Shown piece by piece: positions 1 to 9,360 of a stretch of DNA of 64,000 bases. Numbering within the stretch: the stretch's first letter is position 1; every line of letters begins with the position of its first letter. Below the pieces are notes generated by a model that saw only the letters and a list, made by a program, of their open reading frames with translations, did no database searches and was not told the origin of the DNA. Origin of the DNA: Lentisphaeria bacterium (GTDB lineage: Bacteria; Verrucomicrobiota; Lentisphaeria; Victivallales; Victivallaceae); contig JAFVZB010000073.1 of NCBI GenBank assembly GCA_017508385.1, positions 1 to 64,000 of the forward strand, given 5' to 3'. The position numbers and the translations under genes were made by a program.

Positions 1-1212
1 GAGGGTATTATGAAAAACAATCATTGCGGAGAGCTTGCGGTCATCGGCATGAAGGGAAGCCGTGAATTTGCGGAGCAGGTCGACTACTATCTGAGGGATT
101 GGCGCAAGCGCGGAAGCGGTGAGGGCACCGGCTTGTCGGGAACACGATTTTTTGTTATTGGACAGAAAATTTTTGCGGTCACAAAATCTGTTTTTTAATC
201 CATATTCCAGTATTGTTTCCAGCATAACATATCCGGTATCTGCAATCCGTTCAAAACTTTCTGCATAAACAGAGGTGAATTCAAAGGTTGCAGTTGCTGC
301 TCCGCTGCAAAATTGTACTGCATTATTTATGTCAATACGGGCAGATAACTCCAGCGGATTGTTTTCAAAGATATTTTCATATCCAAGAGCTGACAGAGAA
401 TTTGCGCACAAAACCCGCAGTTCATTGGTAATTGCCGTTTGCGATGGATATCCGCATACTGAAGGCTGTGTTATAAACGATACCGGACTCCCGGGTTGTG
501 AGTGTAAGTTAAGAAAAAAATCAACCTTGAACTCTTCTGCCGCCCTGTAAATTGCTTTTGCCTCCTCAGTTTTGATATTGCCGGGTGCGGCATCAAGCTG
601 TATGTTATATCCGTTGCTGTTAGGATATCCTCCGGGAAAACATACCTTATCCAACGGCAAGGGAAAATGCTCTTTCATCTGAGGCCATTTTATTGGAGTT
701 CCATCAAGCCAGCAGCCTCCGCCTGCCCTGCGGCAGTCATCAATGTCAGCTCCGATGCAATGATCGGGAGATATTGAACGACCGTCCATGTTGACACAAG
801 GAAAAAGAACCAGACGGTAAAGAGATGCAAGCTCAAGCAGTCCGGGGCGTTTTTCCCCTCTTAAATCAACACCTGTTTCAAGAAGAGAGATAAGATTCAT
901 CACAAGAATTACTCCCTCTATCTCACTTCCGTGTATTCCTGCAGCGATCATAACAGTTTGTTTATCATTATCGCTGAACAGTTCAGGATTACGGGTTCCG
1001 ATTGCAGATATCCAGTTAACACGATTGCCGACAGAAACGAAATCATTATATACAAGACGGAATACAGGATAACCCTGCGGAGTTGATGCTTCCACAGTAC
1101 ACCTGCCCTCCCCTGCCTTTTTACAGAAATCAATGATTTCTTCCGGATGAACCAGCCACCAGGCCGGACGCGGCATAAGACCGGGAATTTCAAATCGCTC
1201 AAATTTTTTCAT
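1..1212 (-). CDS. M14-family zinc carboxypeptidase (succinylglutamate desuccinylase/aspartoacylase-like), partial
   Basis: Translated from the minus strand, this frame opens with ATG at 1212, overlapping the stop of the upstream lyase gene by ATGA, and stays open to the left window edge. Zinc and catalytic residues of the M14 fold are visible: HGSE at about residues 94-97, a third ligand His in LHSQPG near 237, and a catalytic Glu in FEFTS near 311. That predicts a cytoplasmic metallo-peptidase or amide hydrolase, since no signal peptide is seen. Family homology appears to end near residue 345. The remaining codons (left of about 140) lie in DNA of different composition that reads better as a gene start on the plus strand. 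The natural C-terminus was therefore probably lost at a junction. Substrate is unknown. Confidence 0.72.
   Translation of the reverse strand, partial: MKKFERFEIPGLMPRPAWWLVHPEEIIDFCKKAGEGRCTVEASTPQGYPVFRLVYNDFVSVGNRVNWISAIGTRNPELFSDNDKQTVMIAAGIHGSEIEGVILVMNLISLLETGVDLRGEKRPGLLELASLYRLVLFPCVNMDGRSISPDHCIGADIDDCRRAGGGCWLDGTPIKWPQMKEHFPLPLDKVCFPGGYPNSNGYNIQLDAAPGNIKTEEAKAIYRAAEEFKVDFFLNLHSQPGSPVSFITQPSVCGYPSQTAITNELRVLCANSLSALGYENIFENNPLELSARIDINNAVQFCSGAATATFEFTSVYAESFERIADTGYVMLETILEYGLKNRFCDRKNFLSNNKKSCSRQAGALTASALAPIPQIVVDLLRKFTASLHADDRKLSAMIVFHNTL
10..139 (+). pseudogene. fragment resembling the N-terminus of a ribose-phosphate pyrophosphokinase
   Basis: The plus-strand frame from ATG 10 encodes a GELAVIGMKGSREFAEQ-like start followed by VDYYLRDWR and a GSGEGTG segment. 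This recalls the opening strand and helix of PRPP synthetases, including the ECPRFxxGEG region, but with that region shortened. After about position 139 base composition drops sharply in GC and the resemblance ends, so only some 43 codons look gene-like. It could be a broken remnant beside an insertion, or an assembly join. The match is from memory of the family, so confidence is low. Confidence 0.3.
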
Positions 1213-3341
1213 TTTTTCACCACAATCTGGCTCTGGACTCCTGATTTTTCTGATACGGAAATCTGCCAATTTTTGTTGGCGTATTCAAAAGTGATGATTA
1301 TATTACCATTCAATTTCTTGATTTCCGGTTTGATATCGGCAAAAGAGCCGTTGCTGTTTGCAACTTGAATAAGGTTGATGAACATATCAAATTCCGACTC
1401 TTTATCCGGAGTGATTTCAATTCTCCAGTTGCCGTGCATCTTGCCTATATACTTTATATCGTATTTGGGATGAAGCTCCCAGTTTTTGCCTCCTGTCCAA
1501 AACTCTTTTCCTTTACCGCCGATAACGGTTATTTGAGCATTTTTCGGCCAAAGCAGAGTGCCTGATATCTTTCCCTTCCCTTCGGAAGCAGAATAAGTTT
1601 TACCGTTGACGGATATTTCATTCTGAGTATGCAGCAGCCAGCGTTTACGGTAGGAACTATTGGTTGATATTACCTTGTCAACTACCAGAAAAACATCTTT
1701 TTGCAGATGTATGAATTCACGCTCAGCAAGTTTGCATTTTTCCGGACGGTACGCCTCGGTTGCATCGCAAAGTACAGCTGAATAATCTGCAGTATGGGAA
1801 GTCTTTATTTTGGCATTTATAACTTTTTTATACTGCCCGCCATCCATAAAAGGAACTTCGCATTTGTAACCGTGATGATCTGGTCCAAAGTGTTTTCCAA
1901 TCTCTTCGTTTGGCATATCAATCAAAACGGTATTGTGAGCAACGCTCTGGGCGTAATAATACGGCAAATGAAAACTCTGGGTTCTGCCTCGTGTTCCGGA
2001 ATCAATGGCTTGAAAACCCTGTTTGTAAATTGTGAAGTGGTTTTGGTCATAATGGGAGTGATTGCGGGTTGGGTTTCCCGCTCTGAAGCAGGCATAGGTA
2101 TCAGTTTTCGTGTTTCCAGAACGGAAATACGCTGTTCCTATGCTGGAAATATACGAGAATTTTGGAACATCCTGTATCTTACCGGCAGCAATATCACTTA
2201 CAGGAGGCAGAATGAAGTCAACAAAATCATCTCCCTTATTCTTTATTCTGGCAGGAAGTTTGTTGAACAGAGCCAATGCCAGCCCTGCACATTCCGGATA
2301 AAGCGATGCTATGCTGCGCATTACCATATTCATAGTATCAACAGGCATTGCGTTATCAATGTGATGAGCATCACCAAGTCCAAACTCAAGCGGAAATCTC
2401 TCGCCAGGAAGCCAATTCATGGCAACAAATACCGGAAAATCTCTCATGTGTGTCCACCTGGCAGCTTCATTGACATTGAATGCAGATTTTACCGCAAAGA
2501 AATAACGCAATGAAGATAATGGATATTCAAGGAATGTATAAGCTACGCAGTAATGAACAAGCGCGCCTGTTCCCGCAGATATTTTTTCGCGGTGAGCAAG
2601 CATCTCATTGAAACCTTTTATTCCGCGTATAAGCTGTTTTTCCGCCTCTTGGTCATCTATTCCATCACCGTAAATAGCGGCACCGGCATAGAAGAGCAGC
2701 CGCTCTGTTCCATAATATCCGGTTTCAACGCCTCCGCAATTTCTTCTGAATGTTGCTTTGCCGTCGCGCTGAATTTCTCTGACAACAGTCAGGAGTGAGT
2801 TGGCAAAACGTTTGCGTTCCTCCGGAGTCAAATCATTATACAGCCAATCGTAGGCAATGATACTTCTTTCATAATGGTTATTCTGCCAATCAACAAGGAT
2901 TTGTTTTTCCAAAGCCCATTCATAAAGAGAAGTACAGTATTTCAGATAATTTTTGGCTTTAAGCAAATATTTTTTATCCTGAGTCACAAGGTAAACAAAT
3001 GCCGCATTCTGAGCCTGTTTGCCTCCGACAGTCATGACCTGAGTAAGCATGAAATAAGGACGCTTGAAATTGCTCTTGCCATTTTTATTATATACAAAAC
3101 GCGCAGGATTGAAATTCCATTTGGGATTTACTCTGTATTTATCAACCTGGGCTTTCAACTTTTCAAACTGTTTTTTGGAAGTTGTCAAAGCCTGCTTGCG
3201 AATTTGTTCAATATTATCGCTGGTGATAAATATGCGCGGATGATCTTTTCTGAGCAGTTCAAGCGCAGACGAATCTGCTTCAATGGCAAATATACTGCTG
3301 CAAAACAACAGCATAGACAAGCAAAAAAGCGTCTTATTCAT
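1209..3341 (-). CDS. secreted heparinase II/III-like polysaccharide lyase
   Basis: The 710-residue protein begins with a signal peptide (positively charged MNK, hydrophobic core to about residue 19, ending SSIFA) and so is exported. The middle is an alpha-helical toroid typical of heparinase II/III, alginate and chondroitin lyases. Residues around 425-455 carry RNHSHYDQNHF followed by GFQAIDSGTRG, the conserved His/Asp/Asn region and the G-x-x-x-x-D-x-G strand of the C-terminal beta-sandwich. The best-supported role is beta-elimination of an acidic polysaccharide; the substrate cannot be told. It sits just downstream of a pseudopilin gene and overlaps an M14 peptidase gene by 4 bases. Its codons are AT-rich compared with genes to the right. 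Confidence 0.8.
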   Translation of the reverse strand: MNKTLFCLSMLLFCSSIFAIEADSSALELLRKDHPRIFITSDNIEQIRKQALTTSKKQFEKLKAQVDKYRVNPKWNFNPARFVYNKNGKSNFKRPYFMLTQVMTVGGKQAQNAAFVYLVTQDKKYLLKAKNYLKYCTSLYEWALEKQILVDWQNNHYERSIIAYDWLYNDLTPEERKRFANSLLTVVREIQRDGKATFRRNCGGVETGYYGTERLLFYAGAAIYGDGIDDQEAEKQLIRGIKGFNEMLAHREKISAGTGALVHYCVAYTFLEYPLSSLRYFFAVKSAFNVNEAARWTHMRDFPVFVAMNWLPGERFPLEFGLGDAHHIDNAMPVDTMNMVMRSIASLYPECAGLALALFNKLPARIKNKGDDFVDFILPPVSDIAAGKIQDVPKFSYISSIGTAYFRSGNTKTDTYACFRAGNPTRNHSHYDQNHFTIYKQGFQAIDSGTRGRTQSFHLPYYYAQSVAHNTVLIDMPNEEIGKHFGPDHHGYKCEVPFMDGGQYKKVINAKIKTSHTADYSAVLCDATEAYRPEKCKLAEREFIHLQKDVFLVVDKVISTNSSYRKRWLLHTQNEISVNGKTYSASEGKGKISGTLLWPKNAQITVIGGKGKEFWTGGKNWELHPKYDIKYIGKMHGNWRIEITPDKESEFDMFINLIQVANSNGSFADIKPEIKKLNGNIIITFEYANKNWQISVSEKSGVQSQIVVKK

Positions 3342-3356
3342 TATATGACAATCCTT

Positions 3357-4151
3357 TTACAGAGCCAGAGAGACACCCTGTTCATGGTGAAAACCATATT
3401 GCAGAGCATCAACGCTTTGACCTGCACGATTAGTGCGTTTGGTTATGATTTCTTCATAACACTTTTTGCCGACGTGGCCGTCAATAAACGCAATAGCTCC
3501 GGGAGCAGTACGGTCATCGGGATAGATTGCTCCGGAAGTGGATGAGTAAATTCTTGTATCAACGCTTCCGCCATGACGGAATGCCACAAATTGAGGATAG
3601 TTTACCACAGCATTATCTCGCCTGATATTCTCAATAAACATTACTGTTTCTGAAGCATAAAATACTGAGGAAAGTTTTCTTGACTTGTATTTGTTATCCG
3701 TATAACTTTTGCCTTTTATTCCAAGATACGGATTGCTTGAATAGTGTGTGTATTTGTAACCTTTGGTTGAGTCGGAAGAAAATTCAGTACCCTCCAGCGG
3801 ACATATCATCTGTCCTTTGGTTTGGGTATTTCCAGCATAAGCTATTCCCCAGCCTTTGGAATATTTGTTGCCGTTTATATCAACACCGGAAATAGTTTCA
3901 AACCAGTATTTTCCGGTTGTACCTATGGTCGCAAGAATCCAGTCATCACTATCAGCTGTGTATTGAGCAGAAGCGGCAACAAGGGATTTGAGATTGTTTG
4001 TACAGCTCATGCCTTTGGCTCTGTTGCGGGAGGACTGAAGCGCAGGCATAAGAATTGAGGCAAGTATTGCAATAATAGCTATAACAACCAGAAGCTCAAT
4101 AAGAGTGAATTTGCGGTGGGGGGTGGTTATTGATAAATTATGCTTATTCAT
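3357..4151 (-). CDS. type II secretion-type pseudopilin, H-X9-DG class
   Basis: The 264-residue protein has a prepilin leader (about 14 residues, with K just before FTLIELL) and the class III cleavage context with Glu at +5. A hydrophobic helix rich in Val, Ile, Ala and Leu follows. It should be processed by prepilin peptidase and sit in the inner membrane or a pseudopilus. The C-terminal part has FRHGG, an insertion, then [10 protein letters not shown], matching the processing-associated H-X9-DG motif common in Planctomycetes and Lentisphaerae. It lies 15 bases upstream of the lyase gene on the same strand, which suggests co-transcription. Such proteins occur in large paralogous families whose individual roles are unknown. 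Confidence 0.88.
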   Translation of the reverse strand: MNKHNLSITTPHRKFTLIELLVVIAIIAILASILMPALQSSRNRAKGMSCTNNLKSLVAASAQYTADSDDWILATIGTTGKYWFETISGVDINGNKYSKGWGIAYAGNTQTKGQMICPLEGTEFSSDSTKGYKYTHYSSNPYLGIKGKSYTDNKYKSRKLSSVFYASETVMFIENIRRDNAVVNYPQFVAFRHGGSVDTRIYSSTSGAIYPDDRTAPGAIAFIDGHVGKKCYEEIITKRTNRAGQSVDALQYGFHHEQGVSLAL

Positions 4152-4180
4152 ATTTTCTTCCTTAAACTGAATTACGGTAT

Positions 4181-4221
4181 AAAAATCTGCATCAACAAAA
4201 TCAATGTTGATGCAGATTTTT
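4181..4221 (-). terminator. intrinsic terminator of the GH105 operon
   Basis: A perfect 17-bp inverted repeat (arms 4181-4197 and 4205-4221, 7-base loop) lies 5 bases past the GH105 stop. On the minus strand it ends in a T-run. It also marks where the DNA becomes AT-rich to the left. Confidence 0.88.
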
Positions 4222-4225
4222 GTTT

Positions 4226-5299
4226 TTACACTTCAAAAACAGGAATCAAACCGGCTTTTTCCATTATTGCAGCTTGACCGAAGGCAAGAATAATCGGACC
4301 GAAAGCGTGGGTGTCGTTCACCTGATAACGCCATGCGGCGTAGTCCTCTCCTCTGCCGAGGTTCGGGCAGAGACAGCCGACACAGCAATGGTGGATTGAG
4401 CCATCGAGGGCGATATAACGTTTGAGTCCGTTTGTCGCTTTGGTGAAGGCGGCAAGGTAGGTTTCTTTGTCAACCAATCCCATCTCGACCGCTTTCGCCA
4501 TGGCGTAGATGATGAGGCAGGTCGAGGAGCTCTCGACAAAGCTCTCGGGCATATCGAGCACCTGATGGAACATTCCATCCTCATCCTGAACCGCAAGGCA
4601 GCCCTCGAGGTTGGCGATGAGTGCCTGTTTGAAGAATTCGTAGTCCGGATGCTCTTCACCAAGTCCCTCGAGCAGCTCGACCAGAGTGTAAACTCCCCAG
4701 CCCTCTCCCCTGCCCCAGAAGGCAGTGAGCTGCGGGTCGTCGTTGAAGTTGATCGCCTGATGGTAGAGCTTGCTTTCGGTGTTGAACAGCAGACGGTGGT
4801 GTCCCTTCATCTGATGGATGGCATCTTCGATGTACTCGGGCTTGTTGAAAGCCTGTCCGAGCCACATCAGGAACGGAGAAACTCCGAAACAGGTATCGAT
4901 CCAGAGCGCACCGTTGGCGTTGCCGGGTTTCTGCGGAACACGGTGGTGGCAGAAATATCCCTCAGTGTCACGGGGCTGCTCGGTGTGGAGCATCTCGGCG
5001 TAACGTTTCAGAATATCCTCTGCCTCATCGAGCAGACCGTTCTTGTAGAGGAATGCGGTCGCATTTCCGCCGATGCAGTAGCAGCGTTTACCGAAAACGC
5101 CTCCGGCATTGTCAAATGCTCCGCTGATGTACGGAGTGGCATACTCTTTCAGGTCAGCCAGCAGAGCCTTGTCATCGAAATACATGGCGTATCTGGCAAT
5201 GGCAGTCATTCCGAGCACATTGGCGTAGTGATTGGGTTTGGTGAGCTTCTTTTCGAGCTCCCAGGTGCGCTTTACAATGTCGTGGTAAGTCATGATCAT
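4226..5299 (-). CDS. GH105/GH88-type unsaturated glucuronyl (rhamnogalacturonyl) hydrolase
   Basis: About 357 residues in an alpha/alpha-barrel family that hydrates the 4,5-unsaturated uronic acid left by polysaccharide lyases. The signature [19 protein letters not shown] appears near residue 200, preceded by [17 protein letters not shown] and followed by [19 protein letters not shown], as in YesR/YteR proteins. There is no signal peptide, so it should be cytoplasmic. Start choice: the frame is open from an ATG at 5311, but the ATG at 5299 overlaps the KduD stop as ATGA and a further ATG lies at 5293; 5299 is preferred. It is the last gene of a three-gene operon with KduD and an MDR dehydrogenase, which fits processing of lyase-derived uronates. 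Confidence 0.82.
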   Translation of the reverse strand: MIMTYHDIVKRTWELEKKLTKPNHYANVLGMTAIARYAMYFDDKALLADLKEYATPYISGAFDNAGGVFGKRCYCIGGNATAFLYKNGLLDEAEDILKRYAEMLHTEQPRDTEGYFCHHRVPQKPGNANGALWIDTCFGVSPFLMWLGQAFNKPEYIEDAIHQMKGHHRLLFNTESKLYHQAINFNDDPQLTAFWGRGEGWGVYTLVELLEGLGEEHPDYEFFKQALIANLEGCLAVQDEDGMFHQVLDMPESFVESSSTCLIIYAMAKAVEMGLVDKETYLAAFTKATNGLKRYIALDGSIHHCCVGCLCPNLGRGEDYAAWRYQVNDTHAFGPIILAFGQAAIMEKAGLIPVFEV

Positions 5300-6060
5300 C
5301 TGCCCATCCATCCGCCGTCAACGAGGTAGATGGAGCCGTCAACGTAGTCGCTGGCGGCTGAGGCGAGGAACACTGCCACTCCCTTGAAGTCCTCCGGAGT
5401 GCCCCAGCGTCCGGCAGGAATACGCTCGAGTATCTGACGGCTGCGGGTCTCATCGGCACGCAATGCGGCGGTGTTGTCGGTGGCGATGTATCCGGGAGCG
5501 ATTCCGTTGACGTTGACGCCGTATTTTGCCCACTCGTTTGAGAGAGCCATGACCAGCTCGCCGACTCCGGCTTTGCTGGCGGCGTATCCGGGAACGGTGA
5601 CTCCGCCCTGGAAGGTCAGCAGACTGCAGGTGAAGATGATTTTGCCGCTTCTGCGCTCGACCATATCACGTCCGAACTCGCGTGCCATGATGAACTGGGC
5701 ATCGAGGTTGATGGCGATGATTTTATCCCAGTACTCATCGGGATGCTCGACGGCGGGTTTGCGCAGGATGTGTCCGGCGTTGTTGAAGAGGATATCCACC
5801 ACCGGGTGCTCTTTTTTCACCTGAGCGATGAAAGCGTAGAGAGCTTCACGGTCGGAAAAGTCACAGTTGTAACGGTAGAATTTGCGGCCGAGGGCTTTGA
5901 TTTCCTGCTCGACTTCGCTGTTTTCCTCGAGATTGGCACTGACACCGATGATGTCGGCTCCGGCTTCGGCAAGACCGACGGCTATTCCGCGGCCGATACC
6001 GCGGCGGCATCCTGAAACGAGGGCGATTTTTCCATCAAGTTTGAATTTGTCGAGAATCAT
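5296..6060 (-). CDS. kduD: short-chain dehydrogenase, KduD-like 2-dehydro-3-deoxy-D-gluconate 5-dehydrogenase
   Basis: A 254-residue classical SDR. The nucleotide-binding glycine motif GCRRGIGRG is at 17-25, NNAG at 93-96, and the catalytic Ser146, Tyr159 and Lys163 are in place. The C-terminus (GSIYLVDGGW) and the F-K-L-x-G-K start are like KduD/2-deoxy-gluconate 3-dehydrogenase. The expected reaction is NAD-dependent interconversion of 2-keto-3-deoxygluconate and 2,5-diketo-3-deoxygluconate in uronate catabolism. A GAGGAG ribosome site lies inside the end of the preceding dehydrogenase gene (gap 6 bases). The GH105 neighbour supports the pathway; no KduI isomerase is seen in the window. Related SDRs act on other sugars, so substrate is an inference. 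Confidence 0.78.
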   Translation of the reverse strand: MILDKFKLDGKIALVSGCRRGIGRGIAVGLAEAGADIIGVSANLEENSEVEQEIKALGRKFYRYNCDFSDREALYAFIAQVKKEHPVVDILFNNAGHILRKPAVEHPDEYWDKIIAINLDAQFIMAREFGRDMVERRSGKIIFTCSLLTFQGGVTVPGYAASKAGVGELVMALSNEWAKYGVNVNGIAPGYIATDNTAALRADETRSRQILERIPAGRWGTPEDFKGVAVFLASAASDYVDGSIYLVDGGWMGR

Positions 6061-6066
6061 TTTGTT

Positions 6067-7095
6067 TTACTCCTCAATATTTCCACATTTGATAAGGGTT
6101 TTAAGAGCGGTGGCACTGCCGGTGTTGGCTGAAAATGCCTGTTCGATATCATCGAGGTCATAGACTCCGGTGATGATTTTCTCAAGCGGCATACTGCCGG
6201 AGGCGGCGACTGCGAGAGCGGCATCGAAATCCTCTGCCTCGTAAAGTCTTGCTCCGAAGAGGCGCAGCTCTCGCCAGAAGAACTTGTGCAAATTCACCGG
6301 AACCGGCTGGCTGTAAATACCGACGGCGACGATGCAGCCTTTGGTGCGGACAAGCTCGGTCATGATTTCCGCTGCCGGAACGCTGGCGGTGACTTCAAAG
6401 AGAACGTCGGCACCGGCACCGTTGGTAGCGGCATTGACCTTGGCAACGATATCCTCCTCTTTGGGATTGACGGTATCGAAGCCGCATCCTTTGGCGAAGT
6501 CGAGGCGGTACTGGTTGATTTCGGAGACCATCACTCTGGCTCCGGCAGCCTTGGCGACCATGGCGATGAGCAGTCCGATGGGACCTCCGCCCATGACGAG
6601 GGCGAAGTCACCCTTCTTCAATCCTGAGGTACGGACGTCGTGACAGGCGACGGCGACCGGCTCGATCAGAGCTGCCTCTTTGAGTGAGAGATTGGCGGGA
6701 ACCTTGTAAAGAGTGCGCTCTTTGACGGTCCAATACTCCTGAAAAGCACCGATGCTGTCGATGCCCATAAATTTGAGGTTCATGCAGATGTGGGAGTGTC
6801 CGGCTTCGCAGGCGGGGCAATCGCTGCACCAGTCGAGAGGACGCACCACCACGCGGTCTCCGGGAGCAAAACGGGTGACTCCGCTGCCGACCTTCTCGAC
6901 CACTGCTGATGCCTCGTGACCGATCACCTGCGGAGGATTGACACGCTTATCCATCTTGCCGTGGAAGATGTGCATATCGGTACCGCAAATTCCGCAGTAC
7001 GCCATTTTCAGCATGACTTCATCGGCTTTGGGCTCGACCGCATTGACGTCGCGGATATCGAACTTACCTTGACTCACATAGTATGATGCTTTCAT
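6067..7095 (-). CDS. zinc-dependent medium-chain dehydrogenase (sorbitol/threonine dehydrogenase type)
   Basis: 342 residues with a full zinc MDR layout. Catalytic zinc ligands are Cys37 and the His60-Glu61 pair, structural zinc cysteines are at about 90, 93, 96 and 104, and the Rossmann motif MGGGPIGLL lies near 170. It probably oxidises a secondary hydroxyl of a sugar acid or polyol with NAD(P). It is the first gene of the operon with kduD and the GH105 hydrolase, preceded by an AAAGGAG ribosome site, so it likely channels a hexonate into the 2-keto-3-deoxygluconate route. The exact substrate cannot be read from sequence. Confidence 0.82.
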   Translation of the reverse strand: MKASYYVSQGKFDIRDVNAVEPKADEVMLKMAYCGICGTDMHIFHGKMDKRVNPPQVIGHEASAVVEKVGSGVTRFAPGDRVVVRPLDWCSDCPACEAGHSHICMNLKFMGIDSIGAFQEYWTVKERTLYKVPANLSLKEAALIEPVAVACHDVRTSGLKKGDFALVMGGGPIGLLIAMVAKAAGARVMVSEINQYRLDFAKGCGFDTVNPKEEDIVAKVNAATNGAGADVLFEVTASVPAAEIMTELVRTKGCIVAVGIYSQPVPVNLHKFFWRELRLFGARLYEAEDFDAALAVAASGSMPLEKIITGVYDLDDIEQAFSANTGSATALKTLIKCGNIEE

Positions 7096-7225
7096 TTCAA
7101 CAACTCCTTTTCAATTTTCTTCATCATTGATGAATACCAGTTACATCTATATATTATAATATGCACCCCGCTGAAACATAATTCAAGTAAAAATCATACA
7201 AAACAAAACATTTTTGCAAAAAAAA

Positions 7226-7252
7226 TCCCCTGCTGATGTAAACAGCAGAGGA
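7226..7252 (-). terminator. intrinsic terminator after the DUF2156 gene
   Basis: A 10-bp stem (arms 7226-7235 and 7243-7252) with a T-run on the minus strand follows the DUF2156 stop by 26 bases. It closes the mreB-DUF2156 transcription unit and separates it from the uronate operon. Confidence 0.82.
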
Positions 7253-7278
7253 AATCATCATTTAACCTGCAATCAGTT

Positions 7279-8175
7279 TCAATTGATCGCTTTCAGGAAA
7301 TAACGCTTGAAGAAACGCTCGGGGTCGAGTGAACGCTTGGCGTGACGCAGCCCCTCTTCGTTCATATCCTGTTCACGGTTCATGAATTTTGCTTTGCCGC
7401 GCAGGGCGATGGCGAGCTGCCAGGTGAGAGTCTGAGAGACTCCTTTGATGGCGTGGTCAGCCTTTTCAAAGTGGATATCGACCGTATCTGAGGGCAGCAT
7501 ACTGTAAACGGAAAATCCGGCGGGATAACCGGGTTCGGCGTAGATGATGATACCGGCAAGTCCGAGCTCATCGAAGTTGCGCCACGCTCTTTCCATAGCC
7601 AGAGCCTCCTCATCGAGGAACTCGCACTGGACGAGACGGGAGTTGAGCTCAGTCGCAAGTTTTTCGACAGCGGGCAACTCCTCTTTGGTGATTTTTCTCA
7701 CCTCGGCGTAGGGCCAGTTCGCCTGAAACTGTTTGACCAGATTGTACTTTTTGCGCAGTTTCGGACCGTTGAAAGTGGCGATTTTTTCGACCGAAAAGAG
7801 GTAGTCGATAGCACCCTCATCGTACTCGATTTCAAAGAAGCGGTCGCAATCCTCGTGGCGGTCGAGGAACTCCTCGGGCACATCGTAGATACCGCCGTCG
7901 GTCAAACCTGCCTCAACGAAAGCATCGCTGATCTGCTTGAGCTCTTCCGGAGCAGTCCACTCACCGATGGGGTAGTGGATGACTCTGGCAACACGCTCGT
8001 AAACCACAAGTTTGCCCTTGAGCTTAAGGAACTCGATGCCATAGGGCTGCTGATACATAAAAATACTCGGAAAACAGCACTCGCAGCTCTGGCTGTGCAT
8101 CATTTCCAGATGTTTTTCAAAAAGTTTCCGGTCGCCGATTTCCACGGGACGGAGTGAGGAAAGGTCAATTTTCAT
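7279..8175 (-). CDS. DUF2156 (phosphatidylglycerol lysyltransferase C-terminal-like) protein
   Basis: 298 residues resembling the DUF2156 domain, a double GNAT-like acyltransferase fold related to the aminoacyl-transferase part of MprF. Visible hallmarks are LRKKYNLVKQF around residue 140, a central LAGIIIYAEPGYPAGFSVYSMLPSDTVDIHF-like strand region near 200-230, and an NREQDMNEEGLRHAKRSLDPERFFKRY-type C-terminus. Proteins of this group may transfer an amino acid or acyl group; the acceptor is not known. No membrane segment is seen. It starts 3 bases after the mreB stop, so it is probably translated with mreB. Confidence 0.72.
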   Translation of the reverse strand: MKIDLSSLRPVEIGDRKLFEKHLEMMHSQSCECCFPSIFMYQQPYGIEFLKLKGKLVVYERVARVIHYPIGEWTAPEELKQISDAFVEAGLTDGGIYDVPEEFLDRHEDCDRFFEIEYDEGAIDYLFSVEKIATFNGPKLRKKYNLVKQFQANWPYAEVRKITKEELPAVEKLATELNSRLVQCEFLDEEALAMERAWRNFDELGLAGIIIYAEPGYPAGFSVYSMLPSDTVDIHFEKADHAIKGVSQTLTWQLAIALRGKAKFMNREQDMNEEGLRHAKRSLDPERFFKRYFLKAIN

Positions 8176-8178
8176 ATT

Positions 8179-9210
8179 TTACCGTGACCAAAGTTTTTCT
8201 TCCTGAAGCATACGTCCAGCTCCGTTGACCACCGCGTTCAGGGGATTGTCGGCAATAAAGACCGGCAGACCGGTCTCTTCGGTCAGGAGTTTATCCAATC
8301 CGGCGAGCATGGCACCGCCGCCCGCAAGCATGATGCCGCGGTCAATAAGGTCAGCCGCCAGGTCAGGCGGACAGTCGTCAAGAGTTCCGATAACCGCCTC
8401 GAGAATGGAGGTAACGGGCTCCTGAAGAGCAATGCGAATCTCGGACGCCGTGATGCGGACTGTCTTGGGGATGCGTGAAAGCTGATCGAGTCCTTTGACA
8501 TCGAGCTCTTCATCATCCTTGACGGGATAAGCACTGCCGAGTTTTATCTTGATGCGCTCGGCGGTCAGCTCTCCGATGAGGAGATTGTGCACCTTGCGCA
8601 AGTGGTTCATAATTGCATCATCGAGTTCATCACCGCCGACACGGACACTTCTGGCACTGACGATACCGGTAAGTGAAAGCACGGCGACTTCGGTAGTACC
8701 TCCGCCGATATCGACGATCATGCTTCCGGCGGGGTCAGCCACGGGCAAGCCGACACCGATAGCAGCCGCCATCGGCTCTTCGACCAGCAGGACTTCACCT
8801 GCTCCGGCACGCTTTGCGCTATCCTCGACGGCACGCTTTTCGACCTCGGTGATACCGGAGGGAACCGCTATCACCAGTATGGGAGCAAGTATTCTGCGGT
8901 ACCACGGAACCTGGCGCATTCCTTTTTTGATGAAATGGCGGAGCATCTCTTCGGTAATCTGAAAGTTGGCTATGACACCGTCTTTCATGGGTCGGATCGC
9001 TCTGATGTTACCGGGAGTTTTACCGAGCATCTCTTTAGCTTCACTTCCGACCGCAATAACAGACAGCTGCGCCTGATTGACTCTCACCGCCACGACCGAC
9101 GGTTCCGCCAGCACTATGCCCTGATCTCCGACATAGACAAGGCAGTTGGCAGTTCCGAGATCGAGACCGATATAGGTCGAAAACATTTTGGATAAGTATT
9201 GTGTGCCCAT
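8179..9210 (-). CDS. mreB: rod shape-determining protein MreB
   Basis: About 343 residues of the actin-like MreB family. From the chosen start, the phosphate-1 loop GLDLGTAN is at 15-22, the phosphate-2 loop VDIGGGTTE near 166-174, and the adenosine motif LAGGGAMLAGLDKLL near the C-terminus. It forms membrane-associated filaments that guide lateral cell-wall synthesis. The frame is open back to 9294, but the extra residues do not look like MreB; ATG at 9210 or 9186 is likelier. No strong ribosome site decides between them. No mreC or mreD follows: the next gene is a DUF2156 protein. Confidence 0.93.
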   Translation of the reverse strand: MGTQYLSKMFSTYIGLDLGTANCLVYVGDQGIVLAEPSVVAVRVNQAQLSVIAVGSEAKEMLGKTPGNIRAIRPMKDGVIANFQITEEMLRHFIKKGMRQVPWYRRILAPILVIAVPSGITEVEKRAVEDSAKRAGAGEVLLVEEPMAAAIGVGLPVADPAGSMIVDIGGGTTEVAVLSLTGIVSARSVRVGGDELDDAIMNHLRKVHNLLIGELTAERIKIKLGSAYPVKDDEELDVKGLDQLSRIPKTVRITASEIRIALQEPVTSILEAVIGTLDDCPPDLAADLIDRGIMLAGGGAMLAGLDKLLTEETGLPVFIADNPLNAVVNGAGRMLQEEKLWSR

Positions 9211-9360
9211 TTTTCTGTTTGTTTTTACCGGTAATGTTACATATACAATTAAACCTCTCTTAAGATAATCCTCTTTCGCTCTTTTTGCAAGCATATATCG
9301 TGATTTTCGTGCTTTTTTTATTGATTTTACACCATTTTACGGTTAATTTGCGCACTTTTC

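Noticed and set aside
1..139. C-terminal extension of the M14 peptidase to the window edge
   Set aside because: The residues do not continue the fold and the DNA reads better as a gene start on the plus strand; the frame being open is probably chance.
8225..8962. Plus-strand frames across mreB
   Set aside because: Low-complexity Ser/Arg/Ala translations antisense to a clear MreB gene.
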